From: Streptomyces uncialis
GTDB taxonomy: Bacteria > Actinomycetota > Actinomycetes > Streptomycetales > Streptomycetaceae
Length of the DNA stretch: 64,000 nt
Direction: 5' to 3'
Assembly (NCBI RefSeq): GCF_001905345.1
Contig: NZ_LFBV01000003.1
Location: 550,985 to 614,984, forward strand
Both the position numbers and the translations under genes were made by a program. Of the stretch, positions 49,530 through 58,499 are shown in pieces. The notes beneath the pieces were generated by a model. It had not been told where the DNA came from. It saw only the letters and a program-made list of their open reading frames with translations, and ran no database searches. Within the stretch, counting starts at the first letter, position 1; every line of letters starts with the position of its first letter.

Positions 49530-50618
49530 ATGGGTGAACTGCGGCCCCTCGGGGAGGGCCTGACACCGGAGTCCCGGGCGCTGGCCCAGGCGTTGCGGGA
49601 GCTGTTCGACGGGCTGGAGGTGTCGGTGCGGCGGTACGCGGCGCGCCGGACCCGTGACCCGGGGACTTTCTCGCGCTATCTGAGCGGGGCCCGGGTGCCG
49701 CCCTGGGAGGTGGTGACGGATCTGTTCACCGACCTCGCCGAGCACCGGGGGCGGCCCGCGACCCCGGAGGCCATCGAGCATGTCCGGGGACTGCACCGCG
49801 CGGCGGTCGCCACGGGCGCGTCGCCCCGGCACGCGATGGAGGTGCTGGAGCAGCAGCTCGCGGACGCCGACCGGGTCTCGCGCCGCTCCAGTGTCCGGGG
49901 CGACGTCCTCGGGGACGCGCTGCTGGACCGTCAGCACCGGATCGCGGATCTGGAGGTGCGGCTGAGCCAGCTGGAGGCGGAGTGGAGCGCCGAACGGGAG
50001 CGGGCGGACCGGCTGGCGTCCGCCCACCCCGATGTGTCGGAGCTGCTGCGCGAACGGGACACCCTGCGGGACGAAGTGGCCCGGCTGGGGTCCGAACTGA
50101 TTGCGGCGCAGAAGCAGCGCGGGGAGGCCGAGGACCGGTGCGAGCTGCTGGAGCGGCAGTTGGAGGCCATCGACCGGGCGCAGCGGTCCTCGGTGCCGCT
50201 GCCGGGCGCGGCCCCGGCCGCGCGGGGCATGCCGAAGATCCTGGCGGTGGACGACCAGCCGCACAATCTGCTCGCCATGAGCGCGGTGCTCGCCACCCTC
50301 GACCAGGAGCTGGTGGCGGTCTCCTCGGGCCGGGAGGCGCTCAAGGCGCTGCTGCACCACGACGACTTCGCGGTCATCCTGCTCGATGTCCAGATGCCGG
50401 AGATGGACGGCTACGAGACCGCCGCGCACATCAAGCGCAGACGTCGCACCCGGGATGTGCCGATCGTGTTCCTGACGGCGATGGGCGCGGACCCGGAGCA
50501 CACCGCGCGCGGCTACGCGGCCGGAGCGGTCGACTACATCGCCAAGCCGTTCGATCCCTGGGTGCTGCGGGCGAAGGTGGCGGTGTTCACCAGCATCTTC
50601 CTGGAGCGCCGCCCGTGA
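49530..50618 (+). CDS. Receiver-domain protein with XRE-like N-terminus and coiled coil
   Basis: 362 residues. Residues 1-110 resemble the helical XRE-like domain found at the start of some Streptomyces regulators (ALAQALRELFDGLEVSVRRYAARRTRDPGTFSRYLSGARVPPWE). Residues 130-220 are a long coiled coil (LEVRLSQLEAEWSAERERADRL). Residues 235-362 are a response-regulator receiver with the acid pair in AVDDQPHN, phospho-acceptor D286 in LLDVQMPEMDGYE, Thr in FLTAMG and Lys in AKPFD. No kinase gene is adjacent. The order (DNA-binding-like domain first, receiver last) is the reverse of the common one. Confidence 0.85.
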   Translation: MGELRPLGEGLTPESRALAQALRELFDGLEVSVRRYAARRTRDPGTFSRYLSGARVPPWEVVTDLFTDLAEHRGRPATPEAIEHVRGLHRAAVATGASPRHAMEVLEQQLADADRVSRRSSVRGDVLGDALLDRQHRIADLEVRLSQLEAEWSAERERADRLASAHPDVSELLRERDTLRDEVARLGSELIAAQKQRGEAEDRCELLERQLEAIDRAQRSSVPLPGAAPAARGMPKILAVDDQPHNLLAMSAVLATLDQELVAVSSGREALKALLHHDDFAVILLDVQMPEMDGYETAAHIKRRRRTRDVPIVFLTAMGADPEHTARGYAAGAVDYIAKPFDPWVLRAKVAVFTSIFLERRP

Positions 50619-50634
50619 GACCGGACGGCGGACC

Positions 50635-51081
50635 CTACGGCCAGGCCACCAGTTCGAGGAAGACCAGGTACGCAGCCAGGGCGAGGAACGGCGCGGGCGC
50701 CGCCATCAGCGCCCGGCGTGTGCGTGCGGAGGTCCGCCACGGCAGGGCCCAGGACGTGACCAGCAGACCGCCCGTGAGGGCCAGGATCCCCATCGCGACG
50801 AACAGGGCGGGAGCGAAGCTGTCGTCGAACCGTGCCGCGTCCGCCGCGTCGCAGGAGCCGCAGGCCATCGGGGAGAAGAGGACCGTGGTGGCGAGGAGAA
50901 GTGCGGACGGGAGGGCCGCGAGGGTTCCGGTCAGCGGGGCGATCCAGGCGAACCGGTCGCGGGGCGCGACGGCCCGCGGAGCCCGGACGTGGGCGGGACG
51001 AGCGGCGGCCGGGCGGACCGGGGCGGTACGGACGGGCTCGGGGTGGGGGTGGGGGTGCGGGTGCGGGGGGTGTGCGGGCAT
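50635..51081 (-). CDS. Small membrane protein with His-Pro-rich N-terminus
   Basis: 148 residues. The N-terminus is an alternating His-Pro tract (PAHPPHPHPHPHPEP) followed by a Pro/Arg/Ala stretch; then three membrane segments (FAWIAPLTGTLAALPSALLLA, FAPALFVAMGILALTGGLLV, ALMAAPAPFLALAAYLVFLEL). An MACGSC motif lies in the loop after the first segment. It converges with the receiver gene, ending 16 bp from it. The His-rich tail could bind metal; no family recognised. Confidence 0.65.
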   Translation of the reverse strand: MPAHPPHPHPHPHPEPVRTAPVRPAAARPAHVRAPRAVAPRDRFAWIAPLTGTLAALPSALLLATTVLFSPMACGSCDAADAARFDDSFAPALFVAMGILALTGGLLVTSWALPWRTSARTRRALMAAPAPFLALAAYLVFLELVAWP

Positions 51082-51435
51082 GTGTCCAGCCAACCGCCCC
51101 GGCCCCGGCGCCGCCTGAGCACCGCTACCCAGACGCCGCGCGTCCGGTACTCATACGGATGCCGCGCGTCCGGTACTCGTAGCCGTTGCCGTGCGTCCGG
51201 TACTCGTACCGTTGCCGTGTGCCCGTACCCGACTCGCCCCGACGCACGGCGTCTTGGCCCTGCGGCGGTCCGGACCGGAGGGCGGGGGCGGGGGCGGGGG
51301 CGGGAGCAGGGGCGGGCGACACAGGCAGGCAGGCAGGGCCGGACGGCGAAGGCGGGTAGCGAGGACCGGGGCGGCGGACGGGCGGGCGCAAGGTAAGGCA
51401 GGCGGGTCCGGGCCTGGGGCAAGCGGCCGGACGGG
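51082..51435. repeat. Intergenic region with 27-bp repeats and a G-quadruplex motif
   Basis: CGTCCGGTACTC recurs three times (51141, 51167, 51194) at 26-27 bp intervals. At 51280-51316 four runs of three to five G separated by single C residues form a canonical G-quadruplex motif on the + strand, followed by three AGGC units near 51323-51336. No gene seen. Confidence 0.75.
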
Positions 51436-52983
51436 TCAAGGTTTCCGGGTGGGTCGAGGTGTGGGGTGGGCGGTGAAGGCGTTCAGCAGCTCGCGGCGCA
51501 TGATCTTCCCCGAGGAGGTCTTCGGCAGATCGGGGACGAAGCGGATCAGCCGGGGCCGTTTGTAGGCGGCGAGCCGGGGTGCGGCGAAGGCGGACAGTTC
51601 GTCGGCGGTGGCGGTGGCACCGGGCGCCAGGACGACGTACGCGCAGGCGAGTTCGCCCTTCACCGGGTCCGGTACGGGGCCGACGCCGACCAGCGCGACG
51701 GCCGGGTGCTCGGCGAGGACGCGTTCGATCTCCGCCGGGTAGACGTTGTAGCCGCCGGTGATGACCATGTCCTTACGCCGGTCGACGATGAAGACATGGC
51801 CGGTGGCGTCCATGGTCGCGATGTCGCCGGTGCGCAGCCAGCCGTCGCTGTCGATCGCCTCGGCGGTGGCCCCGGGGTCGCCGTGGTAGCCGAGCATGAC
51901 GAGCGGGCCGCGGACCATCAGTTCGCCGGGTTCGCCGGGCGGGGCGTCGCGGGTGGTGTCCGCCAGGTCGGCCACCCGGGTCTCGACACCGGGCAGGGAG
52001 ACCCCGATGGAGCCGGGCAGCGGGGGCGCGTGCACGGCGTGGGTGATGCCCAGACCGCTGATCTCCGTCATCCCCCAGAGCTCGATGAGGGGGGCGCCGC
52101 TGCGCCGCTCCCAGCGGCGGATGGTCGCGGTGGGCATGGTCTGGCCGCCGACCGTGCAGCGGGTGAGGGACGACAGGTCGGCGCCGTCGAGCGACGGGGC
52201 GGCGAGCATCATCGCGTACATCGCCGGGACGCCTTCGAACAGGGTGGCGCGGTGCTCGCCGATCAGCCGCAGCGCCTCGGCGGCGTCGAAGCGTTCCATC
52301 AGGACGACGGTCCCGCCGACGAGGAACGTCCCGTTGATGACGACGTTGCCGTAGACATGCGGGGCGGGCAGCGCGGTGACGACGACGTCGTGCTCGGTGC
52401 GGCCGTGCATGGTCGCGGTGAGCGCGCAGTTGAGCAGGACGGCGCGGTGGCTCTGCACGGCGCCTTTGGGGTGCCCGGTGGTGCCGGAGGTGTAGCCGAT
52501 GGTGCAGGGGGCGTCGGGTTCGGCCGTCCGGTGCGGGGCGGGGCCGTCGGTGGCGAGGAGGGCGTCGAAGGCGACCGTGTCCTCGGCCGGACCGCCGAAC
52601 GTCACGACCAGGCGGGGCCCGGTCGGGTCGCCGCCCGCGCCGAGGACGGCGGGGGCCTGTTCGGCGGAGGTGAACACGGCGGTCGAACCGCAGTCGTCGA
52701 GCACATGGGCCAGTTCGGCGGGGGTGAGCATGACGTTGACGGGGTTGACGACCGCGCCCGCGCGCAGCGCGCCGTGGTAGGCGGCGATCCACTCCCAGCG
52801 GTTCTGGGCGTAGAGCGACACGGTCCGGCCGGGCCGGACCCCGTGGGCGGTGAGTGCGGCGGCCACCCGGTCGCAGGCGGTGTCGAGTTCGGTGTAGGTG
52901 AGGGTGCGGTCCGCCGTGATCAGGGCGGTGCGGTCGCCGTGGCGGGCGGCGGTGTGCCGCAGGATGTCTCCGGGTCCGTTCAT
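51436..52983 (-). CDS. AMP-dependent acyl-CoA synthetase/ligase
   Basis: 515 residues. Adenylation motifs are complete: YTSGTTGHPKGAVQSH (A3-like P-loop), ELWGMTEISGLG (A5), GWLRTGDIATMDATGHVFIVDRRKDMVITGGYNVYPAEIE (A7-A8) and KTSSGKIMRREL (A10 Lys). Resembles FadD3/long- or medium-chain and aryl-CoA ligases. Last gene of the long leftward operon, 73 nt after the ABC ATPase, so it probably activates the carboxylic acid released by the operon's hydrolases. Confidence 0.9.
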   Translation of the reverse strand: MNGPGDILRHTAARHGDRTALITADRTLTYTELDTACDRVAAALTAHGVRPGRTVSLYAQNRWEWIAAYHGALRAGAVVNPVNVMLTPAELAHVLDDCGSTAVFTSAEQAPAVLGAGGDPTGPRLVVTFGGPAEDTVAFDALLATDGPAPHRTAEPDAPCTIGYTSGTTGHPKGAVQSHRAVLLNCALTATMHGRTEHDVVVTALPAPHVYGNVVINGTFLVGGTVVLMERFDAAEALRLIGEHRATLFEGVPAMYAMMLAAPSLDGADLSSLTRCTVGGQTMPTATIRRWERRSGAPLIELWGMTEISGLGITHAVHAPPLPGSIGVSLPGVETRVADLADTTRDAPPGEPGELMVRGPLVMLGYHGDPGATAEAIDSDGWLRTGDIATMDATGHVFIVDRRKDMVITGGYNVYPAEIERVLAEHPAVALVGVGPVPDPVKGELACAYVVLAPGATATADELSAFAAPRLAAYKRPRLIRFVPDLPKTSSGKIMRRELLNAFTAHPTPRPTRKP

Positions 52984-53056
52984 CCGAGCCTCCGTCGGGG
53001 GGTCCGGCGCGCGCTGGGCCGGGGGTGCGGTGCGGTGGTGGGCGGTTGGGCCCGGG

Positions 53057-53872
53057 TCATGGGGCGCGCCGGCCGGGGACGCTGTCGCGCAGCAGCCGGG
53101 TGCAGGGGTGGCGGGGATCGTCCAGCACCTGTGCGGTGGGGCCCTGTTCGACGATGTGGCCGCGCTGGAGGACCAGGACGCGGTCGGCGATGTGCCGGAC
53201 GACGGCCAGGTCGTGGGTGATGAAGAGGTAGGCCACGCCGGTGGCGTCGCGGATGTCGGCGAGCAGGTTGAGGATCTGGGCCTGGATGGACACGTCGAGG
53301 GCGGAGACGGCCTCGTCGAGCACGATCACCCGGGGGTCGGCGGCCAGGGCGCGGGCGAGGGCGACGCGTTGGCGCTGGCCGCCGGAGAGCGCGGCGGGCA
53401 GCGCGTCGGCCTGTCGTGCGTCCAGGCCCACGGAGGCGGCGATCCTGGTGGCGCGGTCGGCGCGTCCGGCGCGGTCGAGGGAGGTGTGCAGCCGCAGGGT
53501 CTCCGCGATGGCGGCGCGGGCGCTCTGGCGGGGGTCGAGGGAGGTGTAGGGGTCCTGGAACACCATTTGGAGCTGGGCGCCGCGCCGGTGGCGTTCGGCG
53601 GAGCCCCGGGCGGGGCGGCTGCGGTCGGTGCCGAGGACGGAGACGGTTCCGGCGGTGGGGTGTTCGAGGCCGGCGAGTATCCGGGCGGCGGTGCTCTTGC
53701 CCGATCCGGACTCGCCGACGACGGCGAGGCACTCCCCCGCCGCGAGGTGGAAGTCGGCGCCGGCGAGGGCGACGAAGCCGTCCCGGGGGCGGCCGGGGAG
53801 CCGGGGCCCGCCGGTCGGGTAGACCTTGCGCAGACCGGTGACCTCGACGACGGTCTCGGGGCCGGTGCTCAT
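53057..53872 (-). CDS. Peptide/nickel-type ABC transporter ATP-binding protein (DppF-like)
   Basis: 271 residues. Walker A GESGSGKSTAARI, Q-loop QMVFQDPYTSLDPRQS, signature LSGGQRQRVALARAL, Walker B VIVLDEAVSALD (Ala where Pro is usual) and YLFITHDLAVVRH. Starts within the end of the upstream ATPase gene (ATGA overlap). Second ATPase of the importer encoded by this operon. Confidence 0.93.
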   Translation of the reverse strand: MSTGPETVVEVTGLRKVYPTGGPRLPGRPRDGFVALAGADFHLAAGECLAVVGESGSGKSTAARILAGLEHPTAGTVSVLGTDRSRPARGSAERHRRGAQLQMVFQDPYTSLDPRQSARAAIAETLRLHTSLDRAGRADRATRIAASVGLDARQADALPAALSGGQRQRVALARALAADPRVIVLDEAVSALDVSIQAQILNLLADIRDATGVAYLFITHDLAVVRHIADRVLVLQRGHIVEQGPTAQVLDDPRHPCTRLLRDSVPGRRAP

Positions 53873-54855
53873 CGGGTGGCCTCCCCGGGGGCGGGTGCGG
53901 CCCCGATCTCGGTGACGCGGTCGCAGCGGACGAGTCCGCCGTCGTGCGGTGCCAGGGGCGGGCGGGTCTCCCGGCAGGGGTCGGCCGCGTGGGTGCAGCG
54001 GGTCGCGAAGGCGCAGCCGGGTGGCGCCTCGAAGGCGGAGAGGGGGCGGCCGGGGATGACGGGCAGCCGGGCCGCGCGGGTGCGGGTGCCGGGCCGGGAG
54101 GCGAGCAGGCCCCGGGTGTAGGGGTGGAGGGGGGCGGTGGTGAGGAGGTCGGCGCGGTGGACCTCGTGCAGGGAGCCCGCGTACATGACGGCGATCCGGT
54201 CGCAGCAGGCGGCGGCGAGGTCGATGTCGTGGGTGATGAAGACGAGCGCGGTGCCGTTCTCGCGGCGCAGTTCGTCCAGCAGGGCGACCACCTCGGCCTG
54301 GGTGGTGACGTCGAGGGCGGTGGTGGGTTCGTCGGCGAGGACCAGCCGGGGTGCGGCCAGCAGGACGGAGGCGATCATGACGCGTTGGAGCATGCCGCCG
54401 GACATCTCGTGCGGGTACTGGCGCAGGCGCCGGGTGGCGTCGTCGATGCCCACCCGGTCCAGGATCGCGGCGGCGGCGGTACGGCCGGCGCGTCCGGCGG
54501 GGCCGGTCTCCGTGAGGAAGTCCCCGATCCGCTGCCGGGGGTCGAGATGGGCGCGGGCGTCCTGGAAGACCATGCCGGTGCCCCGGCGGGCGGTGGCGGC
54601 GGCGGCCCGGCCCGCGCGGCCCGGGGCGTACAGGTCGGTGCCGTCGAGGAGGACGGTGCCGCCGACGGCGCTGCCCCGGGGCAGCAGTCCCATGACGGTG
54701 CGGGCGGTCATGGACTTGCCGGAGCCGGACTCACCGACGATACCGAGGGCCTCGCCGGGTGCGAGGTCGAGGGTGATGTCGGTGACGACCTCCCGGAGGG
54801 TTCCGGCGACCGGGACGCGCACCGACATTCCGTCGAGGCGGAGCAGTGGGTTCAT
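53869..54855 (-). CDS. Peptide/nickel-type ABC transporter ATP-binding protein (DppD-like)
   Basis: 328 residues. Walker A GESGSGKSMTARTVMG, signature MSGGMLQRVMIASVLL, Walker B LVLADEPTTALDV, switch VFITHDIDLAA. The C-terminal oligopeptide-transporter extension carries four Cys (GCAFATRCTHAADPC, and later VRCDR), the pattern that binds a 4Fe-4S cluster in DppD-type ATPases. Overlaps the upstream permease stop by 4 bp. Confidence 0.93.
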   Translation of the reverse strand: MNPLLRLDGMSVRVPVAGTLREVVTDITLDLAPGEALGIVGESGSGKSMTARTVMGLLPRGSAVGGTVLLDGTDLYAPGRAGRAAAATARRGTGMVFQDARAHLDPRQRIGDFLTETGPAGRAGRTAAAAILDRVGIDDATRRLRQYPHEMSGGMLQRVMIASVLLAAPRLVLADEPTTALDVTTQAEVVALLDELRRENGTALVFITHDIDLAAACCDRIAVMYAGSLHEVHRADLLTTAPLHPYTRGLLASRPGTRTRAARLPVIPGRPLSAFEAPPGCAFATRCTHAADPCRETRPPLAPHDGGLVRCDRVTEIGAAPAPGEATR

Positions 54856-55808
54856 CGGGTCCTCCGGGCGCGGATACGGGAACGGCGGGCGCGTCGGGGG
54901 CGGGTGCCGTCCGCGAGCCGGTCGCCGAGGAGGGTCAGGGCGACGACGGTGGCGACGATGAGCGCTCCGGCGTACACGACCTGGGACGAGTGGCCCTGGA
55001 GGACGGCCTGGGCGTCGTTGACGAGGACACCCCAGTCGGCCTGGGGGCTCTGGACGGCGAGTCCGAGGAAGGAGAGCGCCGCGAGGTCCATGAGGGCGCC
55101 CGCGAAGGCGATGGGGAGCTGTGCGCCGACCACGGGCGCGATGTTGGGCAGCAGATGCCGTACGCAGATCGCGGTGGCGGAGTGGCCCTGGACGGTGAGT
55201 GCGGCGATGTAGGGCATGGCGCGCTGGCGCAGGGCGGCGCTGCGGGCGACCCGGGCGACGTACGGGAGGTAGGCGACGGCCAGGGCGAGGACGGCGGGGG
55301 TCTGGCCGGGCCGGAAGACGGCGACGGCGAGGACCGCGAGGAGGATGGCGGGCAGCGAGAAGACGATGTCGAGGAAGCGTCCGGCGAGGGCGTCGGCCCA
55401 GCCGCCGCGCCAGGCCGCGGCCAGCGCGAGCGGCAGTCCGACGACAAGGCTGAGCAGGACGACGAGGGCGGGTCCCGCGAGGCTGGTGCGGGCTCCCCAC
55501 AGCAGCCGGGAGAGGATGTCGCGGCCGGTGCCGTCGGTGCCGAGGAGGTGTTCCCCGCCGGGCGGGGCGTACACGTCGAGCAGGTTCTGGGCGTCGGGGT
55601 CGTGGGGTGCGACGAGTGGTGCGAGGGCGGCGCCCGCCACGACGAGGACGATCCAGGCGAGGGCGACGAGCCCGGTGACGCCGAGTCGGGCGCGCAGCCG
55701 CCGGACGGTGGTGGTGACGGTGGTGGCCGTCCGGCGCGCGGGGCCGGGCCGTTGCGCGGCGGCCTTCGGTGACGCGGGTGCCGTCGGTGCGGTCGGTGCC
55801 GTCGTCAT
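54852..55808 (-). CDS. ABC transporter permease (DppC-like)
   Basis: 318 residues. An Ala/Thr/Pro-rich N-terminus precedes the first membrane segment. The OppC/DppC signature HLLGTDGTGRDILSRLLWGARTSL is present, with the EAA-loop RQRAMPYIAALTVQGHSATAICVRHLLPNI. Six membrane segments. Overlaps both neighbours by 4 bp, typical of Dpp operons. Confidence 0.92.
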   Translation of the reverse strand: MTTAPTAPTAPASPKAAAQRPGPARRTATTVTTTVRRLRARLGVTGLVALAWIVLVVAGAALAPLVAPHDPDAQNLLDVYAPPGGEHLLGTDGTGRDILSRLLWGARTSLAGPALVVLLSLVVGLPLALAAAWRGGWADALAGRFLDIVFSLPAILLAVLAVAVFRPGQTPAVLALAVAYLPYVARVARSAALRQRAMPYIAALTVQGHSATAICVRHLLPNIAPVVGAQLPIAFAGALMDLAALSFLGLAVQSPQADWGVLVNDAQAVLQGHSSQVVYAGALIVATVVALTLLGDRLADGTRPRRARRSRIRARRTR

Positions 55809-56752
55809 GGGGTTCCTCCCTGGCGCAGCCGGGGGTCGAGGAGTTGCTGGGCGACGTCCACGAGGAGGTTGACGAGGACGAAGCCGGTCACCATCAGCAG
55901 GGTCACGGCCTGCACGGTGGGGAAGTCCTTCTGGTTGACGGAGCCGATGAGCAGGGACCCCATGCCGGGCAGTCCGAACGCGTTCTCGACCACGACGGTC
56001 CCCGCGAGCAGGGCGGCGACGAGCAGTCCGCCGACGGTGATGAGCGGTGGCGCCGCGTTGGGCAGCACATGGGCGCGGATCACCCGCCGGGTGGGGACGC
56101 CGCGGGCGCGGGCGGTCTCCACGTACTCCTTGCCGAGTTCGGCGCGGACCGCCGCCCGGGTGACCCGGGCGAGCAGCGCGGACGAGATCAGCGCGAGGGA
56201 CAGGGCGGGCAGGACGAGCGCGTGGAGGGTGCCGGGGAGTCCGGGGCCGCCCGCTCCGTACGCGGGGAACCAGCCGAGGCGGACCGCGAGGACGGAGATC
56301 CCGAGGGAGGCGGCGACGAACGCCGGGACGCCGGCGGCCGTCGCGGTGGCGGCGGAGACCAGGTCGTCGGTGCGGCCCGGCCGCAGGGCCGCGAGCAGCC
56401 CGAGGCCGAGGCCGAGGACGGCGATCAGCACGGCGGTGACGGCGACGAGGGACAGGGTCGTCCCGTAGACGGCGTCGATCCGGGCGGCCACCGGCTGGTT
56501 GCCCACGAAGGAGGTGCCCAGGTCGCCTTGGAGGACGTCACCGAGCCAGTGGAGGTAGCGCACCATGAACGGGTCGTCGAGCCCGTACTGTTCCCGGACC
56601 GCGGCGCGGCGTTCGGGGGTGGGCGTGCTGTTGCCGAGCAGCACCGACTCGGGGCTGCCGGGGGCGAGGTAGAGCCCGGCGAAGACGACGAAGCTGGACA
56701 CCGTGAGGGTGACGAGCAGCCCCGCGAGCCGTCCGGCGAGGAATCGTGTCAT
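55805..56752 (-). CDS. ABC transporter permease (DppB-like)
   Basis: 315 residues. N-terminal RFLAGRLAGLLVTLTVSSFVVFAGLYLAPGSPES and the GLDDPFMVRYLHWLGDVLQGDLGTSFV segment are characteristic of DppB/OppB. EAA loop KEYVETARARGVPTRRVIRAHVLPNA. Start at 56752, 17 nt after the binding-protein stop. Forms the channel with the DppC-like subunit. Confidence 0.92.
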   Translation of the reverse strand: MTRFLAGRLAGLLVTLTVSSFVVFAGLYLAPGSPESVLLGNSTPTPERRAAVREQYGLDDPFMVRYLHWLGDVLQGDLGTSFVGNQPVAARIDAVYGTTLSLVAVTAVLIAVLGLGLGLLAALRPGRTDDLVSAATATAAGVPAFVAASLGISVLAVRLGWFPAYGAGGPGLPGTLHALVLPALSLALISSALLARVTRAAVRAELGKEYVETARARGVPTRRVIRAHVLPNAAPPLITVGGLLVAALLAGTVVVENAFGLPGMGSLLIGSVNQKDFPTVQAVTLLMVTGFVLVNLLVDVAQQLLDPRLRQGGTP

Positions 56753-56769
56753 GGTGCGCGCTCCGGGTC

Positions 56770-58455
56770 TCAGGGGGCGCCGACGGCGGCGGCCCAGGGG
56801 CGGCCCATGTACCCGAAGGTCAGGGGCACTCCGGCGACCTTGTCGCTCAGGTAGACGGTGGCGCGGGGCGCGACGATCGGTATCCAGGGCAGGTCCTGGG
56901 CGAGTCGCTCCTGGGCCTCGATGAGGAGGTCGGCGCGGGCCCGGTCGTCGGTGGTGCCGAAGGCGCGGGTGATCCGGTCGGCGACCTCGGGGTTGTCGTA
57001 GCCTCCGTAGTTCTGGGGGCCGTCGGGGGTGGCGATGAAGCCGTACAGGAACGCCGGTTCGGTGATCTGGATGTAGTTCATGGTGAGGAAGGCGTCGTAG
57101 GGTTCGCGGGCGGCGGGGTCGATGAACATCTCCCCGTACTGGGCGAGGGGGAGACCGACGATCTCCATGTCGAGGCCGATGCGTTCGGCGGTCTGCTGGA
57201 GGGTGGTGGCGACCTCGGCGTACAGCTCGATGCCGGTGGGGTAGGCGAGTTTCACCTTGCGGCCCTCGGCGCCCGCCCGGGTGATGAGTTCCTTGGCGGC
57301 GGCGGGGTCGGCCTTCACGGTGAGCTCGTCGTAGGCCCGCTGGAACCGGTCGCGGGCGTAGCCCCAGGTGCCCGGTCCGGCGACGGCGTACAGCGGGTCG
57401 GCGGCGGCGGAGAAGATGCTGCGGGCGATGCCTTCCCGGTCGAGGGCGCGGGAGAGGGCCTGGCGGGTGCGGGGGTCGGCGAGGGGGCCTTTCCTGAGGT
57501 CGCTGACGACGAGGTCGAGGTTCTGCGGTGAGCTGCCTTCGGCGCCGGTCCAGAGTGTGCCGCCGTTCGCCTTGGCGAGGGTGGGCACCAGCGGGGAGGG
57601 GATGTTGAAGCCGCCGTCGACGGCCTTGCCCGCGATGGCGTTGCCGAGGGCCTTGGCGCTCGCGGGGAAGACGAAGGTGACCTTCTTGGAGCGCACCGCG
57701 CCGGCGTCCCAGTAGTGGTCGTTGCGTTCCATGGTGAGGTCGCCCGCGCCGTCGAAGGAGGTGACCCGGTAGGGGCCGGTGCACAGCACACCGGCCTTGG
57801 GGGTGCCGAGGTCGGCGCCCTTGGCCTTGGCGTGGGCGCGGCTGACGACGGAGCCGCCGAGGGTGGCGAGGACCTTGACGAAGACGGCGTCGTCGGTGCG
57901 GAAGGCGATCTTCACGGTGGCGGCGCCGGCGCCGGTGCCCGCGGTGATGGAGGCGACGTTGGCGTACAGCGAGGCGTACGAGGAGACGGTCCTGGTGTCC
58001 CTGTTGCGTTCGAGGCTGTACACCACGTCGGCGACGGTCATCGGGGTGCCGTCGGCGAACTTGACGCCGTCGCGGACGGTGAGGAGCAGGGTCCGGGGGT
58101 CGGGCTGTTCCCACTTGGTGGCGAGGCCGGGTTCGAGGGTGTAGTCGCTCTTGACCCGCAGCAGCGACTCGCAGATGTTCGGCAGGACGGTCTGTTCGGG
58201 GTAGTCGGCGTTCTTCACCGGGTCGAGGCTGTAGGGGGCGCGGTAGTCGCCGTACCAGGTGTAGGAGTCGAGGTCGCCCTGGGCGGCGGGGGTGTCGGAG
58301 CGGTCCTTGGCGAAGGCGGTGGGCGCGGCGGCCTTCCCGCCGCCCCCGCCGCCGCACGCGGCGAGGGTGAGGGCGGCGGTGACGACGGCGGCGAGTACCG
58401 CGGTGCGCACGGGTCTTGGTGTGGTGGGGCGGGGTCTCGCGGTGGTGAGGGTCAT
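56770..58455 (-). CDS. ABC transporter substrate-binding lipoprotein (SBP family 5)
   Basis: 561 residues. Lipoprotein signal with lipobox LAAC, then a Gly run. Family 5 features: LPNICESLLRVKSDYTLEPGLATKWEQPDPRTLLLTVRDGVKFADGTPMTVADVVYSLER and the RQALSRALDREGIARSIF region. ATG at 58455 has AAGGGG upstream. It should capture a peptide or other oligomer outside the cell for the DppBCDF-like importer. The ligand may not be a peptide, given the catabolic genes in the operon. Confidence 0.92.
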   Translation of the reverse strand: MTLTTARPRPTTPRPVRTAVLAAVVTAALTLAACGGGGGGKAAAPTAFAKDRSDTPAAQGDLDSYTWYGDYRAPYSLDPVKNADYPEQTVLPNICESLLRVKSDYTLEPGLATKWEQPDPRTLLLTVRDGVKFADGTPMTVADVVYSLERNRDTRTVSSYASLYANVASITAGTGAGAATVKIAFRTDDAVFVKVLATLGGSVVSRAHAKAKGADLGTPKAGVLCTGPYRVTSFDGAGDLTMERNDHYWDAGAVRSKKVTFVFPASAKALGNAIAGKAVDGGFNIPSPLVPTLAKANGGTLWTGAEGSSPQNLDLVVSDLRKGPLADPRTRQALSRALDREGIARSIFSAAADPLYAVAGPGTWGYARDRFQRAYDELTVKADPAAAKELITRAGAEGRKVKLAYPTGIELYAEVATTLQQTAERIGLDMEIVGLPLAQYGEMFIDPAAREPYDAFLTMNYIQITEPAFLYGFIATPDGPQNYGGYDNPEVADRITRAFGTTDDRARADLLIEAQERLAQDLPWIPIVAPRATVYLSDKVAGVPLTFGYMGRPWAAAVGAP

Positions 58456-58499
58456 GAGGGTGGTCCCCTTCGGTGGCCGCTGCGGGCCGTCGGCCGGCT

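Noticed and set aside
53300..53350. Walker B of the DppF-like ATPase reads LDEAVS instead of LDEPVS, suggesting an inactive subunit.
   Set aside because: The catalytic Glu and all other motifs are intact; Pro to Ala here is unlikely to abolish activity.
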